From assembly GCA_023395435.1 (NCBI GenBank), contig JAEWZG010000092.1, positions 1-9,589 of the forward strand: a stretch of 9,589 nucleotides of DNA. The letters run 5' to 3'. The position numbers and the translations under genes were made by a program. Source of the DNA: Bacillota bacterium. GTDB taxonomy: Bacteria; Bacillota; Clostridia; Oscillospirales; Ruminococcaceae. Shown here in pieces: positions 1-6,690 of the stretch (positions within the stretch are counted from its first letter, which is position 1; the number at the start of each line of letters is the position of its first letter). Below the pieces are notes generated by a model that did not search any database, was not told the origin of the DNA, and worked only from the letters and a program-made list of their open reading frames with translations.

Positions 1-368
1 TTATTAACGCAACAGATTGTGCAGACTATCTTGTAAAGAAGGGTATGCCTTTCAGGGATGCATATAAGATAACAGGAAAGCTCGTTGCTTTATGCATTGA
101 AAAGGAGCTTACTCTTGAAACCTTACCGCTTGAAGAGTATAAGGCACTTAATGATACATTTGACAATGATGTTTATGATGCAATCAGCCTTGACACCTGT
201 GTTAGTCAGAGAAAGGTTGATGGGGGCCCTGCTCCAGAAGCAGTTCAGAAGCAGATAGATTATGTTAATGATAAAATAAAAGTTCAGATTAATGATAGCT
301 GGGCTAATGACGCTAAAGAAGACTTAGAGGACTATTTAGAAGAACAAGGTATTTATTTAAGACAATAA
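1..368 (+). CDS. argH: Argininosuccinate lyase, C-terminal part (5' end outside window)
   Basis: This is the last 121 codons of argininosuccinate lyase, read in frame from base 3; the protein is usually about 460 residues, so roughly a quarter is visible. ArgH splits argininosuccinate into arginine and fumarate, the final step of arginine synthesis, in the cytoplasm as a tetramer. The visible part carries the family's C-terminal pattern: NATDCADYL, then KKGMPFRDAYKITGKLV, then a segment where DVYDAISLDTCV is followed by the GGPAPEAV motif. The active-site serine loop lies upstream and cannot be checked. The gene ends with TAA, 19 bases before argC, with a strong ribosome binding site in that gap, so the two genes are very likely co-transcribed. 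The family identification is from recognised motifs; nothing looks broken in the visible part. Confidence 0.95.
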   Translation, partial: INATDCADYLVKKGMPFRDAYKITGKLVALCIEKELTLETLPLEEYKALNDTFDNDVYDAISLDTCVSQRKVDGGPAPEAVQKQIDYVNDKIKVQINDSWANDAKEDLEDYLEEQGIYLRQ

Positions 369-387
369 GATTTACGGAGGGAAAACT

Positions 388-1335
388 ATGGCTTACAAAA
401 TTTTTATAGACGGAAAAGAAGGAACAACAGGGCTCAAAATATATGAACGTTTTCAAAATCGTGATGATATTGAGATTCTTACAATTTCAGATGAAAAGAG
501 AAAAGACACAAATGAGCGAAAAAAACTTATCAATCAATCAGACTATACTTTTTTGTGCTTGCCTGACGTTGCGGCAATCGAGTCGGTTTCACTTTGTGAA
601 AATGATCATACAAAAATAATCGATGCTTCAACAGCACACAGAACAAACCCTCAGTGGGCTTATGGCTTACCAGAACTTTCAAAAAAGCATAGAGATAAAA
701 TTGCAAACTCAAAAAGGGTCGCAGTTGCAGGTTGTTATGCAACAGGATTTATTGCAATGTGCTATCCCCTCTTGCAAGGCGGTATAATCCCACAATATTA
801 TCCTATTACCTGTACTGGAGTTAGCGGTTACAGCGGTGCAGGAAAAAAAGCAATTGAGCTTTATGAAGGAGAAAATAAAACTGCTGAAATGTTTTCACCA
901 AGAATGTACGCTCTTGAACAAAAGCACAAGCATGTTAAAGAAATGAAAGAAATTTCGGGACTTTCATATAACCCAATGTTCTTACCTATTATTGACGATT
1001 ATCATAACGGAATGCTTGTTTCAATTCCGCTCCCGATAAGAACTTTAAGCAAAAAAATCAGCACAATTCAGATATGGGAATATATGTCTAACTATTATAA
1101 AAATGAGAAGTTTGTACAGGTTACACCTTTCCTTGGTGAAGGTATTATTGAAAAAGACCAGCTTTTTGCTAACACAATAAACGGAACAAATCTTATGCAG
1201 ATATTTGTTTGTGGAAATGATGAGCATGCTCTAATTATCGCTCGCCTTGACAATCTCGGAAAAGGTGCAAGCGGTGCCGCTGTTCAATGCATGAACATAA
1301 TGATGGGAATTGACGAAGCGACAGGATTGGAATAA
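388..1335 (+). CDS. argC: N-acetyl-gamma-glutamyl-phosphate reductase, type 2
   Basis: ArgC reduces N-acetylglutamyl phosphate to the semialdehyde with NADPH, the third step of arginine synthesis. The 315-residue protein starts at an ATG seven bases after GGAGG (376-380). Residues 4-15 (KIFIDGKEGTTG) form the first beta strand and nucleotide-binding loop. The catalytic cysteine is C116 in VAGCYATG. GVSGYSGAGKK (144-154) and the KHKH segment (179-182) match the substrate-binding loop and the histidine region of the family. The short length and the GTTG loop, rather than the GATGYxG loop of the roughly 340-residue enzymes, place it in the type-2 group, which is better known from Proteobacteria. 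It sits between argH and a flavoprotein gene, with 16 bases to the latter. All key residues are present, so it should be active. Confidence 0.95.
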   Translation: MAYKIFIDGKEGTTGLKIYERFQNRDDIEILTISDEKRKDTNERKKLINQSDYTFLCLPDVAAIESVSLCENDHTKIIDASTAHRTNPQWAYGLPELSKKHRDKIANSKRVAVAGCYATGFIAMCYPLLQGGIIPQYYPITCTGVSGYSGAGKKAIELYEGENKTAEMFSPRMYALEQKHKHVKEMKEISGLSYNPMFLPIIDDYHNGMLVSIPLPIRTLSKKISTIQIWEYMSNYYKNEKFVQVTPFLGEGIIEKDQLFANTINGTNLMQIFVCGNDEHALIIARLDNLGKGASGAAVQCMNIMMGIDEATGLE

Positions 1336-1339
1336 TTCT

Positions 1340-1347
1340 GAGGTGAG
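1340..1347 (+). promoter_or_regulatory. Ribosome binding site that fixes the flavoprotein start at 1352
   Basis: GAGGTGAG lies four bases before the ATG at 1352. The same reading frame is open further upstream to an ATG at 1310, but that codon lies inside the 3' end of argC and has no purine-rich site ahead of it. The protein read from 1352 also begins directly with the first beta strand of the flavodoxin fold (MKIAVLHG), so 1352 is the preferred start. Confidence 0.7.
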
Positions 1348-1351
1348 ATTA

Positions 1352-2047
1352 ATGAAAATTGCTGTATTACATGGGCAAAATCATAAAGGAAGCACATATA
1401 AAATCACCAATATGCTTATTGACGAACTTAAAAATGATGATACTCAAATTGATGAATTTCATTTTCTCAATAATACTGGCTGTGTTGGTTGTTATCAATG
1501 TTTTAAGCAAGGTGAGGAAAAATGCCCTCACTTTGAGCAGAATAAAGATGTCATAAAAGCACTTGAAGATGCTGATTTAATTATTATTGAGTCGTCAAAT
1601 TATTGTATGGGAATGACAGGTCAACTTAAAGTATTTATGGACCATATGGCTTTCAGGTGGATGTCCCACAGACCTCATAAAAAAATGTTCCACAAAACAG
1701 GAGTTGCTATTTCAACAGCCGCCGGTGCAGGATCTGGGAAAGTTGTAAAAGATATTGCACAGCAAATGTTTTATTGGGGAATTCCCTTCATATTAAAAAT
1801 TAATATTAACATCTGGGCAGAGTCATGGGATAAGATATCAGAAAAAAGATTGAAAAAAATCAAGAAAAGAATAAGCAATATTGCAAGAAAAATAAAAAAT
1901 AAAAATAGCAATACAAAGCCTTCCTTAAAGCTAAAATTCATGTTTGGAATGATGAAAGCAAATCAGAAAAATAACAAGTGGAATCCAACCGATAAACAGC
2001 ATTGGGAAAGTCAGGGTTGGCTTGAAAAAACTAAGCCTTGGGATTAA
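1352..2047 (+). CDS. Flavodoxin-fold NAD(P)H-dependent oxidoreductase, iron-sulfur-flavoprotein-like
   Basis: This 231-residue protein has the fold of NADPH-dependent FMN reductases and iron-sulfur flavoproteins. MKIAVLHGQN is the first strand, and HKGST (11-15) is the FMN phosphate loop. C44, C47, C50 and C58 form a CX2CX2CX7C cluster resembling the compact [4Fe-4S] motif of Isf-type flavoproteins (usually CX2CX2CX4-7C). The stretch SSNYCMGMTGQLKVFMDH matches the second flavin-contact loop, and the alanine/glycine-rich STAAGAGSGK segment is also typical. The last 70 or so residues are rich in lysine and end in a tryptophan-containing tail (HWESQGWLEKTKPW). It probably moves electrons in the cytoplasm; the substrate is unknown. 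No step of arginine synthesis needs it, so its place between argC and argJ is unexplained. A plain flavin reductase without a cluster is the alternative. Confidence 0.8.
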   Translation: MKIAVLHGQNHKGSTYKITNMLIDELKNDDTQIDEFHFLNNTGCVGCYQCFKQGEEKCPHFEQNKDVIKALEDADLIIIESSNYCMGMTGQLKVFMDHMAFRWMSHRPHKKMFHKTGVAISTAAGAGSGKVVKDIAQQMFYWGIPFILKININIWAESWDKISEKRLKKIKKRISNIARKIKNKNSNTKPSLKLKFMFGMMKANQKNNKWNPTDKQHWESQGWLEKTKPWD

Positions 2048-2074
2048 TTACATACTCAATAAGGAGCATAATTT

Positions 2075-3364
2075 ATGGAACTTAAAAACTTTGAAGGTTT
2101 TAAATATATTGACGGTGGTGTATGTTCGGCAAAGGGATTTAAGGCAAATGGCATATACTGTGGTATTACTAATAAGCCACTTGCTAATGAAAAATCAAAT
2201 GAGCCGCAAGTTGTTGACATAGCAAAAAAGAAAAATGATGTTGGATTAATATTCTGTGAAAAGAAGTGTAATGCTGTTGCTGTTTATACACTCAATAAAG
2301 TCAAGGGTGCACCGATAATTGTAACAAAGAAAAATATAGCCGACGGCTTTGCACAGGCTGTTATTGTGAATTCAAAGAACGCAAATACCTGTAACGCTAA
2401 CGGTGAAGAAATTGCGCAGAAGATGTGTGATATGACAGCAAAGGCACTTGGAATTAATTCTGAAGATGTTATTGTTGCTTCAACTGGCGTTATTGGTCAG
2501 CCTTTATATATTGAACCTATAGAAAAAAAGATGAGTGAGCTTGTTGGTGGACTATCCATAGACAAAAATGATGAATGTGCAAAGGCAATTATGACAACAG
2601 ATACCTTCAGGAAGGAAGTTGCTGTTGAATTTGAAATTGACGGAAGTATCTGTCACCTTGGTGGAATGGCAAAGGGTAGTGGAATGATTCATCCGAATAT
2701 GGCAACCACTTTGAATTTTATTACGACAGATGTTGCTATCTCAACAAAAATGCTTCAGTCTGCACTTGATAAGGTTGTAAAAATAACATACAACTGCCTA
2801 AGTGTTGACGGTGATACCTCAACAAATGATATGGTGAGCGTTATGGCTTCTGGCCTTGCTGGTAATAATGAAATTACAGATAAAAATTCATCAGAGTATA
2901 AGAAGTTTGAGAAAGCATTGTATGCTGTTATGATGAATATGACAAGGATGCTTGCTAAAGATGGCGAGGGGGCCTCAAAGCTTCTTGAATGCAATGTAAG
3001 TGGTGCAACTTCACAGGAAAATGCAATTATTGTTGCAAAGAGCGTTATTACTTCAAGCCTTTTCAAAGCAGCAATGTTCGGTTCTGACGCAAACTGGGGA
3101 AGGGTTCTGTGTGCAATAGGTTACGCAGAAACTGATGTTGATATTGATAAGGTTGATGTTTCATATGCTTCAAAGCAGGGTAGCATTGATGTTTGCAAGA
3201 ATGGTAAGGGACTTGATTTTTCAGAAGATATTGCAAAGAAAATCCTTCTTGAAGATGAAATTAATATTAATATAAATCTTAATAATGGTGATTCTAAAGC
3301 AACTGCCTGGGGTTGTGATCTGACATACGATTATGTTAAGATAAACGGAGATTATCGTTCTTAA
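2075..3364 (+). CDS. argJ: Glutamate N-acetyltransferase / amino-acid acetyltransferase
   Basis: ArgJ moves the acetyl group from N-acetylornithine to glutamate; bifunctional members can also use acetyl-CoA. This makes the arginine pathway cyclic and removes the need for ArgE. The protein has 429 residues, slightly longer than the usual 400-410, with extra sequence near residues 33-50. Residues 13-30 (DGGVCSAKGFKANGIYCG) match the family's N-terminus. The precursor should cleave itself between A210 and T211 in the GMIHPNMATTLNF motif, giving alpha and beta chains with T211 (codon at 2705) as the nucleophile. The C-terminal YVKINGDYRS is the normal family ending, so the gene is complete. The start follows AAGGAG (2061-2066) by eight bases. 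Whether it is bifunctional or only recycles acetyl groups cannot be decided from the sequence, although no argA is visible here. Confidence 0.96.
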   Translation: MELKNFEGFKYIDGGVCSAKGFKANGIYCGITNKPLANEKSNEPQVVDIAKKKNDVGLIFCEKKCNAVAVYTLNKVKGAPIIVTKKNIADGFAQAVIVNSKNANTCNANGEEIAQKMCDMTAKALGINSEDVIVASTGVIGQPLYIEPIEKKMSELVGGLSIDKNDECAKAIMTTDTFRKEVAVEFEIDGSICHLGGMAKGSGMIHPNMATTLNFITTDVAISTKMLQSALDKVVKITYNCLSVDGDTSTNDMVSVMASGLAGNNEITDKNSSEYKKFEKALYAVMMNMTRMLAKDGEGASKLLECNVSGATSQENAIIVAKSVITSSLFKAAMFGSDANWGRVLCAIGYAETDVDIDKVDVSYASKQGSIDVCKNGKGLDFSEDIAKKILLEDEINININLNNGDSKATAWGCDLTYDYVKINGDYRS

Positions 3365-3460
3365 TCATAAAACAGAAGGTTTGTTATGGGTCGAGTTTTA
3401 AGATATGACTAAGATAATTTTGACGAATTAAATTAATAGCAATAAAAAGGAGAAACACAA

Positions 3461-4318
3461 ATGGCTATTTCAAATAACATACGTTCACAGGTATTAATAG
3501 ACGCACTACCATACATACAATATTACAATAATAAAATCGTTGTTATAAAATATGGCGGAAATGCAATGACAAACAATGAGCTTAAGGATGCTGTAATGAG
3601 TGATATTGTTCTGCTTTCACTTGTTGGAATAAAAGTTGTTCTTGTTCACGGTGGCGGTCCTGAGATAAATGACATGCTTCAAAAGGTTGGCATTGAAAGC
3701 AAATTTATCGGCGGGCTCAGATACACTGATGAGGCTACAGTAGATATAGTCAAAATGGTATTGGCAGGTAAAGTTAATAAGGAACTTGTTTCTCTTCTTG
3801 AACAGCATAAGGGAAAGGCAATCGGTCTTTGTGGACTGGATGGCGGAATGATTAAGGCTGAAAAGCTTAAGGGCGAGGTCGATCTTGGATATGTCGGTGA
3901 GATTACCGATATTAACACAAAACCTATTCTTGATGCTATCAATAATGGATATGTTCCTGTTATTGCAACTATTGCAACAGGCGAAGACGGAAAGACCTAT
4001 AATATTAATGCCGATACAGCAGCAGCGAGAATTGCTGCTTGCCTTAAGGCTGAAAATCTTATTCTTATGACAGATATTGTCGGGCTCCTTGAAAATAAGG
4101 ATGATAATTCAACACTAATCCCATCAGTAAATGTAAGTGAAGTTCCTTACCTTAAAAACAAGGGTATAATTTCAGGCGGGATGATTCCTAAAATCGATTG
4201 TTGTGTTGAAGCAGTAAGACGTGGAGTAAGCAAGACGTCGATAATTGACGGAAGACTTCCTCACTCAATTCTGATTGAGCTTTTAACGAACGAAGGTATC
4301 GGAACACAATTCATATAA
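3461..4318 (+). CDS. argB: Acetylglutamate kinase, probably arginine-inhibited
   Basis: ArgB phosphorylates N-acetylglutamate with ATP, the usual control point of the pathway. The protein has 285 residues. K30 in IKYGGNAM and HGGGP (63-67) are the phosphate-binding and glycine-rich loops of the amino-acid kinase fold; AGKVNKELV and NINADTAAARIA are further family motifs. An N-terminal helix (about residues 5-22) precedes the kinase fold and the C-terminus reads ELLTNEGIGTQFI. These two features are known from hexameric, arginine-inhibited acetylglutamate kinases, so feedback inhibition is likely but inferred. The start follows AAGGAG (3447-3452) by eight bases. The 96-base gap after argJ holds only a weak promoter-like pair, TTGTTA (3381-3386) and TATGAC (3404-3409), too poor to call. 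CTT is its main leucine codon (19 of 29 by hand count; TTA only 2). A relic of a second argB end lies downstream at 5074-5124. Confidence 0.97.
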   Translation: MAISNNIRSQVLIDALPYIQYYNNKIVVIKYGGNAMTNNELKDAVMSDIVLLSLVGIKVVLVHGGGPEINDMLQKVGIESKFIGGLRYTDEATVDIVKMVLAGKVNKELVSLLEQHKGKAIGLCGLDGGMIKAEKLKGEVDLGYVGEITDINTKPILDAINNGYVPVIATIATGEDGKTYNINADTAAARIAACLKAENLILMTDIVGLLENKDDNSTLIPSVNVSEVPYLKNKGIISGGMIPKIDCCVEAVRRGVSKTSIIDGRLPHSILIELLTNEGIGTQFI

Positions 4319-4361
4319 GCTTATATAAGAAGCAGATCGTTAAGATTAGTGAGGGATAAAA

Positions 4362-4808
4362 GTGACAATTGATGATTTAAGACAATTACTTGATGAAAGA
4401 AATATTAAATATGATATAATTCTTCAGGATAAGCCAATTTTATCTGTTGCAGATGCTGCTATGTATTATCCAATGGAAAAATCCGCACCAACATTTGTGC
4501 TTCAAACAGAAGATGAATTGATAAGTTGTATTACATCAGTCCAGAATGGTAGATTGAATTTTGAAAAGCTAAAAAAGCAATTTGGTTTTACAAAGCTAAA
4601 AATGGCGGATAAAAATATAATAAAACTTCAAACTGGGTATGAGATAGGTTCAATCCCATTAGTTGGTTTAAAATTGCGATGTCTTTTTGATGGGAAGCTT
4701 CTTAATCATGATTTTGTTTATGGAGGTACAGGGAACGAACTAATGACATTAAAAATAGATCCGAAAGATATTATGGAAGTTAATACTGTTATTGGGTTAT
4801 TCTATTAA
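4362..4808 (+). CDS. YbaK/ProX-type aminoacyl-tRNA editing domain protein
   Basis: The 148-residue protein resembles free-standing editing domains (YbaK, ProXp, EbsC) that hydrolyse wrongly charged tRNAs. The typical pattern is present: an N-terminal helix with a LDERNIKYDI start, the KSAPTFVLQ strand with K40 at the position of the functionally important lysine, TGYEIGSIPLVGL (91-103) matching the family's TGYxxGGxxPxG loop, and the VYGGTGNELMTLKI end (119-132). The loop has GS where GG is more common, so the substrate range may differ. The start is GTG, six bases after GAGGG (4351-4355), 43 bases after argB. The leucine codons (7 TTA, 7 CTT, 3 TTG, 3 CTA) are unlike argB's. It may clear tRNAs mischarged with small amino acids, but no link to arginine is evident and the tRNA target is unknown. 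Confidence 0.8.
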   Translation: MTIDDLRQLLDERNIKYDIILQDKPILSVADAAMYYPMEKSAPTFVLQTEDELISCITSVQNGRLNFEKLKKQFGFTKLKMADKNIIKLQTGYEIGSIPLVGLKLRCLFDGKLLNHDFVYGGTGNELMTLKIDPKDIMEVNTVIGLFY

Positions 4809-4831
4809 AGTATAAATACAGGGGGATTAAA

Positions 4832-5047
4832 GTGAAAAAGTTTTTTGAATACATATTGAATGTAGCACTTTATTTTGTAGTATTTTTAGTAACTATGTTT
4901 ATTGCTGATAAAGCCGATTTCGTTCAGGGTGGCTCAATAATTGCATGGTCAGTCGGCTCGACAGTTGGTTATGCTGTTGTCAGATTAATTCCATTTATCA
5001 TCAAAACAGTCAGAAAAAACGGTGAAGAGATAATGGAAGATAAATAG
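4832..5047 (+). CDS. Small two-helix membrane protein of unknown function
   Basis: I do not recognise this 71-residue protein. It begins MKKFFEY and has two hydrophobic stretches, about residues 7-24 and 34-57, separated by a short acidic/polar turn (ADKADFVQGG). It ends in a charged tail with K58, R61, K62 and several glutamates. The positive charges at both ends suggest that both termini face the cytoplasm. The GTG start follows GGGGG (4821-4825) by six bases, and the gene lies 23 bases after the YbaK-like gene, so the two are probably translated from one message. There is no signal peptidase site and no obvious toxin or holin character. Coding status rests on the clean ribosome binding site, the balanced hydrophobic pattern and the operon spacing. 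Confidence 0.7.
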   Translation: MKKFFEYILNVALYFVVFLVTMFIADKADFVQGGSIIAWSVGSTVGYAVVRLIPFIIKTVRKNGEEIMEDK

Positions 5048-5073
5048 TTAACGATTAACATGGGTGATTTTAT

Positions 5074-5124
5074 ATCCTAATTGAACTTTTGTCAAACGAG
5101 GGTGTCGGTACACAATTTATGTAA
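5074..5124 (+). pseudogene. Relic of a second argB 3' end (16 codons plus stop)
   Basis: Read in frame, this stretch gives ILIELLSNEGVGTQFM and a TAA stop. It matches the last 16 residues of the ArgB encoded at 3461-4318 (ILIELLTNEGIGTQFI) at 13 positions, with conservative changes at the other three. By hand alignment 40 of 51 bases agree; nine of the eleven differences fall in third codon positions and two in first positions. That pattern means the copy diverged while still under selection for protein sequence, so it comes from a related argB allele and not from recent local duplication. Matching stops at about 5074, and an in-frame TGA lies just before it at 5065-5067, so nothing here is translated as ArgB. 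The rest of the 158-base gap (5048-5205) shows no clear terminator or promoter. Confidence 0.85.
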
Positions 5125-5192
5125 AAAAGTCAATTCTTAGGCTCGGAGCATATACTTTTCAATCATGGACAATTGCTTAACACTTTTTAAAA

Positions 5193-5198
5193 GGGAGG
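5193..5198 (+). promoter_or_regulatory. Ribosome binding site supporting a TTG start at 5206
   Basis: GGGAGG ends seven bases before TTG at 5206. No ATG or GTG in this frame is as well placed: reading from the TTG gives VTIEKATKADL, the normal first strand of a GNAT domain, whereas a later start would remove it. The site is the reason for calling the rare TTG start. Confidence 0.7.
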
Positions 5199-5205
5199 AC
5201 ATAAA

Positions 5206-6666
5206 TTGGTTACTATTGAAAAAGCAACGAAAGCTGATTTAAATGAAATCTTAGAATTACAAAAGTTAGCTTTTTTAAGCGAAGCACAATTGCTGAATAA
5301 TTTTCTTATTTCTCCATTAACCGAGAATATTGAGCCTTTACAAGAAAAATTTAAGATTGGAATTGTCATTAAAGCGATTGAAGATACTGCGAATAAAATA
5401 ATAGGATCCGTTCGAGGATATGAAAAAGATAAAACGCTTTTTATTGAAAAGTTGATTGTGCACCCTGATTATCAAAATAAAGGTGTCGGAAAAAGCTTAT
5501 TAAATTATATTGAAAACTGCTACCCTTCACATAGATATGAACTTTTTACAAGTAGCAAAAGTCCAAAGAATTTATCATTTTATAAAAATGCGGGATATAA
5601 AACTTTTAAGACAACAACCACTAATAATAATATTACATTTAATTATCTTGAAAAAGAACCAATATCAATAAACGGATTTGATTCAGAATATTGTAATGTA
5701 ATATATAACGATAAAGAAAATGCAGTTGTGCTTGAGTGGAAGAAATTTGCGAGCTTTGATAATTACAGAAAGCCAACTACCTTTGCTCTTGAATTATTAA
5801 GAGCAAAGAAAGACAGTAATTTTATTATCAATGCAAAAAAAGGTTTTGAGGATGAAAAGGCTGATGTTGAATGGGGTTTTTCATTTCTTCTTCCTGAAAT
5901 GTCAAAAACGGACTGCAAAGTAGTCATTTTTGTTATGAATGAAGTAAATGATATTGAAGAGGAAATGGATATGTGGTCTGTTGAATTCTCAAAGTATTTC
6001 ATTCTTAAGAAAACTGATTCACTTGAAAAAGCTTTTGAAATATTAAAAGCTGAAAAAAGAATAATAAACAAGCTTGAATTGTTCTTGCTTGAAGATAAAT
6101 ATATAAATTATTCTTCACAGAACATAAAAGATAAGGCAAAAGATCTTTTTAGCGGTGTTAATTCCGATCTTGAAAAAGCAAAGATTGCCTTTGAATTTGT
6201 GAGAGATAAAATTCCTCATACTTTTGATATAAATGGTGGTAAAATTACCGCAAAGGCAACGGATGTTTTAAAATATGGAACAGGAATATGTCACGCAAAA
6301 GCAAATTTGCTTGCTGCATTACTCAGATGTGAGGGTATACCTTGCGGAATATGCTTTGAGCACCTGACTCTTGCAGATGATGATTCAATGGGATATTGCG
6401 TTCACGCTTATAACGCAGTATACGTAGATAATCGTTGGATAAAGATTGACGCTCGTGGGAATAAGCCTGGCGTTGATGCACAGTTTTCACTTAATGAGCC
6501 AAAGCTTGCATATCCGCCAAGACCACAATATGACGAGTATTACTGGGACGGCATTTATTCTCATCCACAGGCAGACACTATGAAAATGCTTGAAGAGGCG
6601 AATAATATTCAGGATATAATGGATAACATACCTGACTATTTGAATGAGAAACCAGATATAGATTAA
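5206..6666 (+). CDS. Three-part fusion: GNAT acetyltransferase, unassigned middle domain, transglutaminase-like domain
   Basis: The 486-residue protein joins three parts in one open frame. Residues 1-150 are a GNAT acetyltransferase: LIVHPDYQNKGVGKSLL (83-99) holds the acetyl-CoA pyrophosphate loop, and SFYKNAGY (124-131) with Y126 is the usual final motif. Residues about 155-290 are an alpha/beta region I cannot name with certainty; the alternating strands and EVNDIEEEMDMW segment suggest a STAS-like fold. Residues about 300-486 are a transglutaminase-like core with C362 (GTGICHAKANLL), H400 (YCVHAYNAVYVDNRWIKID) and D415 in order, the full catalytic triad. Such cores act as cysteine proteases, amidases or cross-linking enzymes; no signal peptide is seen, so it should be cytoplasmic. 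It ends 24 bases before argD. The GNAT part uses TTA for 10 of 17 leucines against 2 of 13 in the last part, suggesting separate histories. The substrate is unknown. Confidence 0.85.
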   Translation: MVTIEKATKADLNEILELQKLAFLSEAQLLNNFLISPLTENIEPLQEKFKIGIVIKAIEDTANKIIGSVRGYEKDKTLFIEKLIVHPDYQNKGVGKSLLNYIENCYPSHRYELFTSSKSPKNLSFYKNAGYKTFKTTTTNNNITFNYLEKEPISINGFDSEYCNVIYNDKENAVVLEWKKFASFDNYRKPTTFALELLRAKKDSNFIINAKKGFEDEKADVEWGFSFLLPEMSKTDCKVVIFVMNEVNDIEEEMDMWSVEFSKYFILKKTDSLEKAFEILKAEKRIINKLELFLLEDKYINYSSQNIKDKAKDLFSGVNSDLEKAKIAFEFVRDKIPHTFDINGGKITAKATDVLKYGTGICHAKANLLAALLRCEGIPCGICFEHLTLADDDSMGYCVHAYNAVYVDNRWIKIDARGNKPGVDAQFSLNEPKLAYPPRPQYDEYYWDGIYSHPQADTMKMLEEANNIQDIMDNIPDYLNEKPDID

Positions 6667-6690
6667 TTTTTTAAAAGGAGTTGAAATAAA

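Noticed and set aside
369..387. Search for ArgR/AhrC operator boxes in the short intergenic gaps, including 3365-3460.
   Set aside because: No pair of TGAAT-ATTCA-like boxes stands out by eye; A/T-rich near matches are expected by chance. The main promoter and operators are probably upstream of the window.
2755..3066. Minus-strand open frame opposite argJ.
   Set aside because: It is the mirror of conserved ArgJ coding sequence and shows no family motif or start signal of its own.
3420..3448. Possible promoter before argB: TTGACG, 17 bases, TAAAAA.
   Set aside because: Transcription from it would begin at about 3455, after the ribosome binding site of argB (3447-3452), so it cannot produce a normal argB message; the -10 element is also poor.
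4313..4326. Perfect 14-base palindrome ATATAAGCTTATAT overlapping the argB stop.
   Set aside because: The stem is almost all A/T, has no loop and no T-run after it, so it is not a terminator; palindromes of this kind are expected by chance in A/T-rich sequence.
5124..5188. AAAAAGT and ACTTTTT as a possible long hairpin in the gap before the fusion gene.
   Set aside because: The arms are only seven bases, A/T-rich and about 50 bases apart, with no stable inner stem; not convincing as a terminator or leader.
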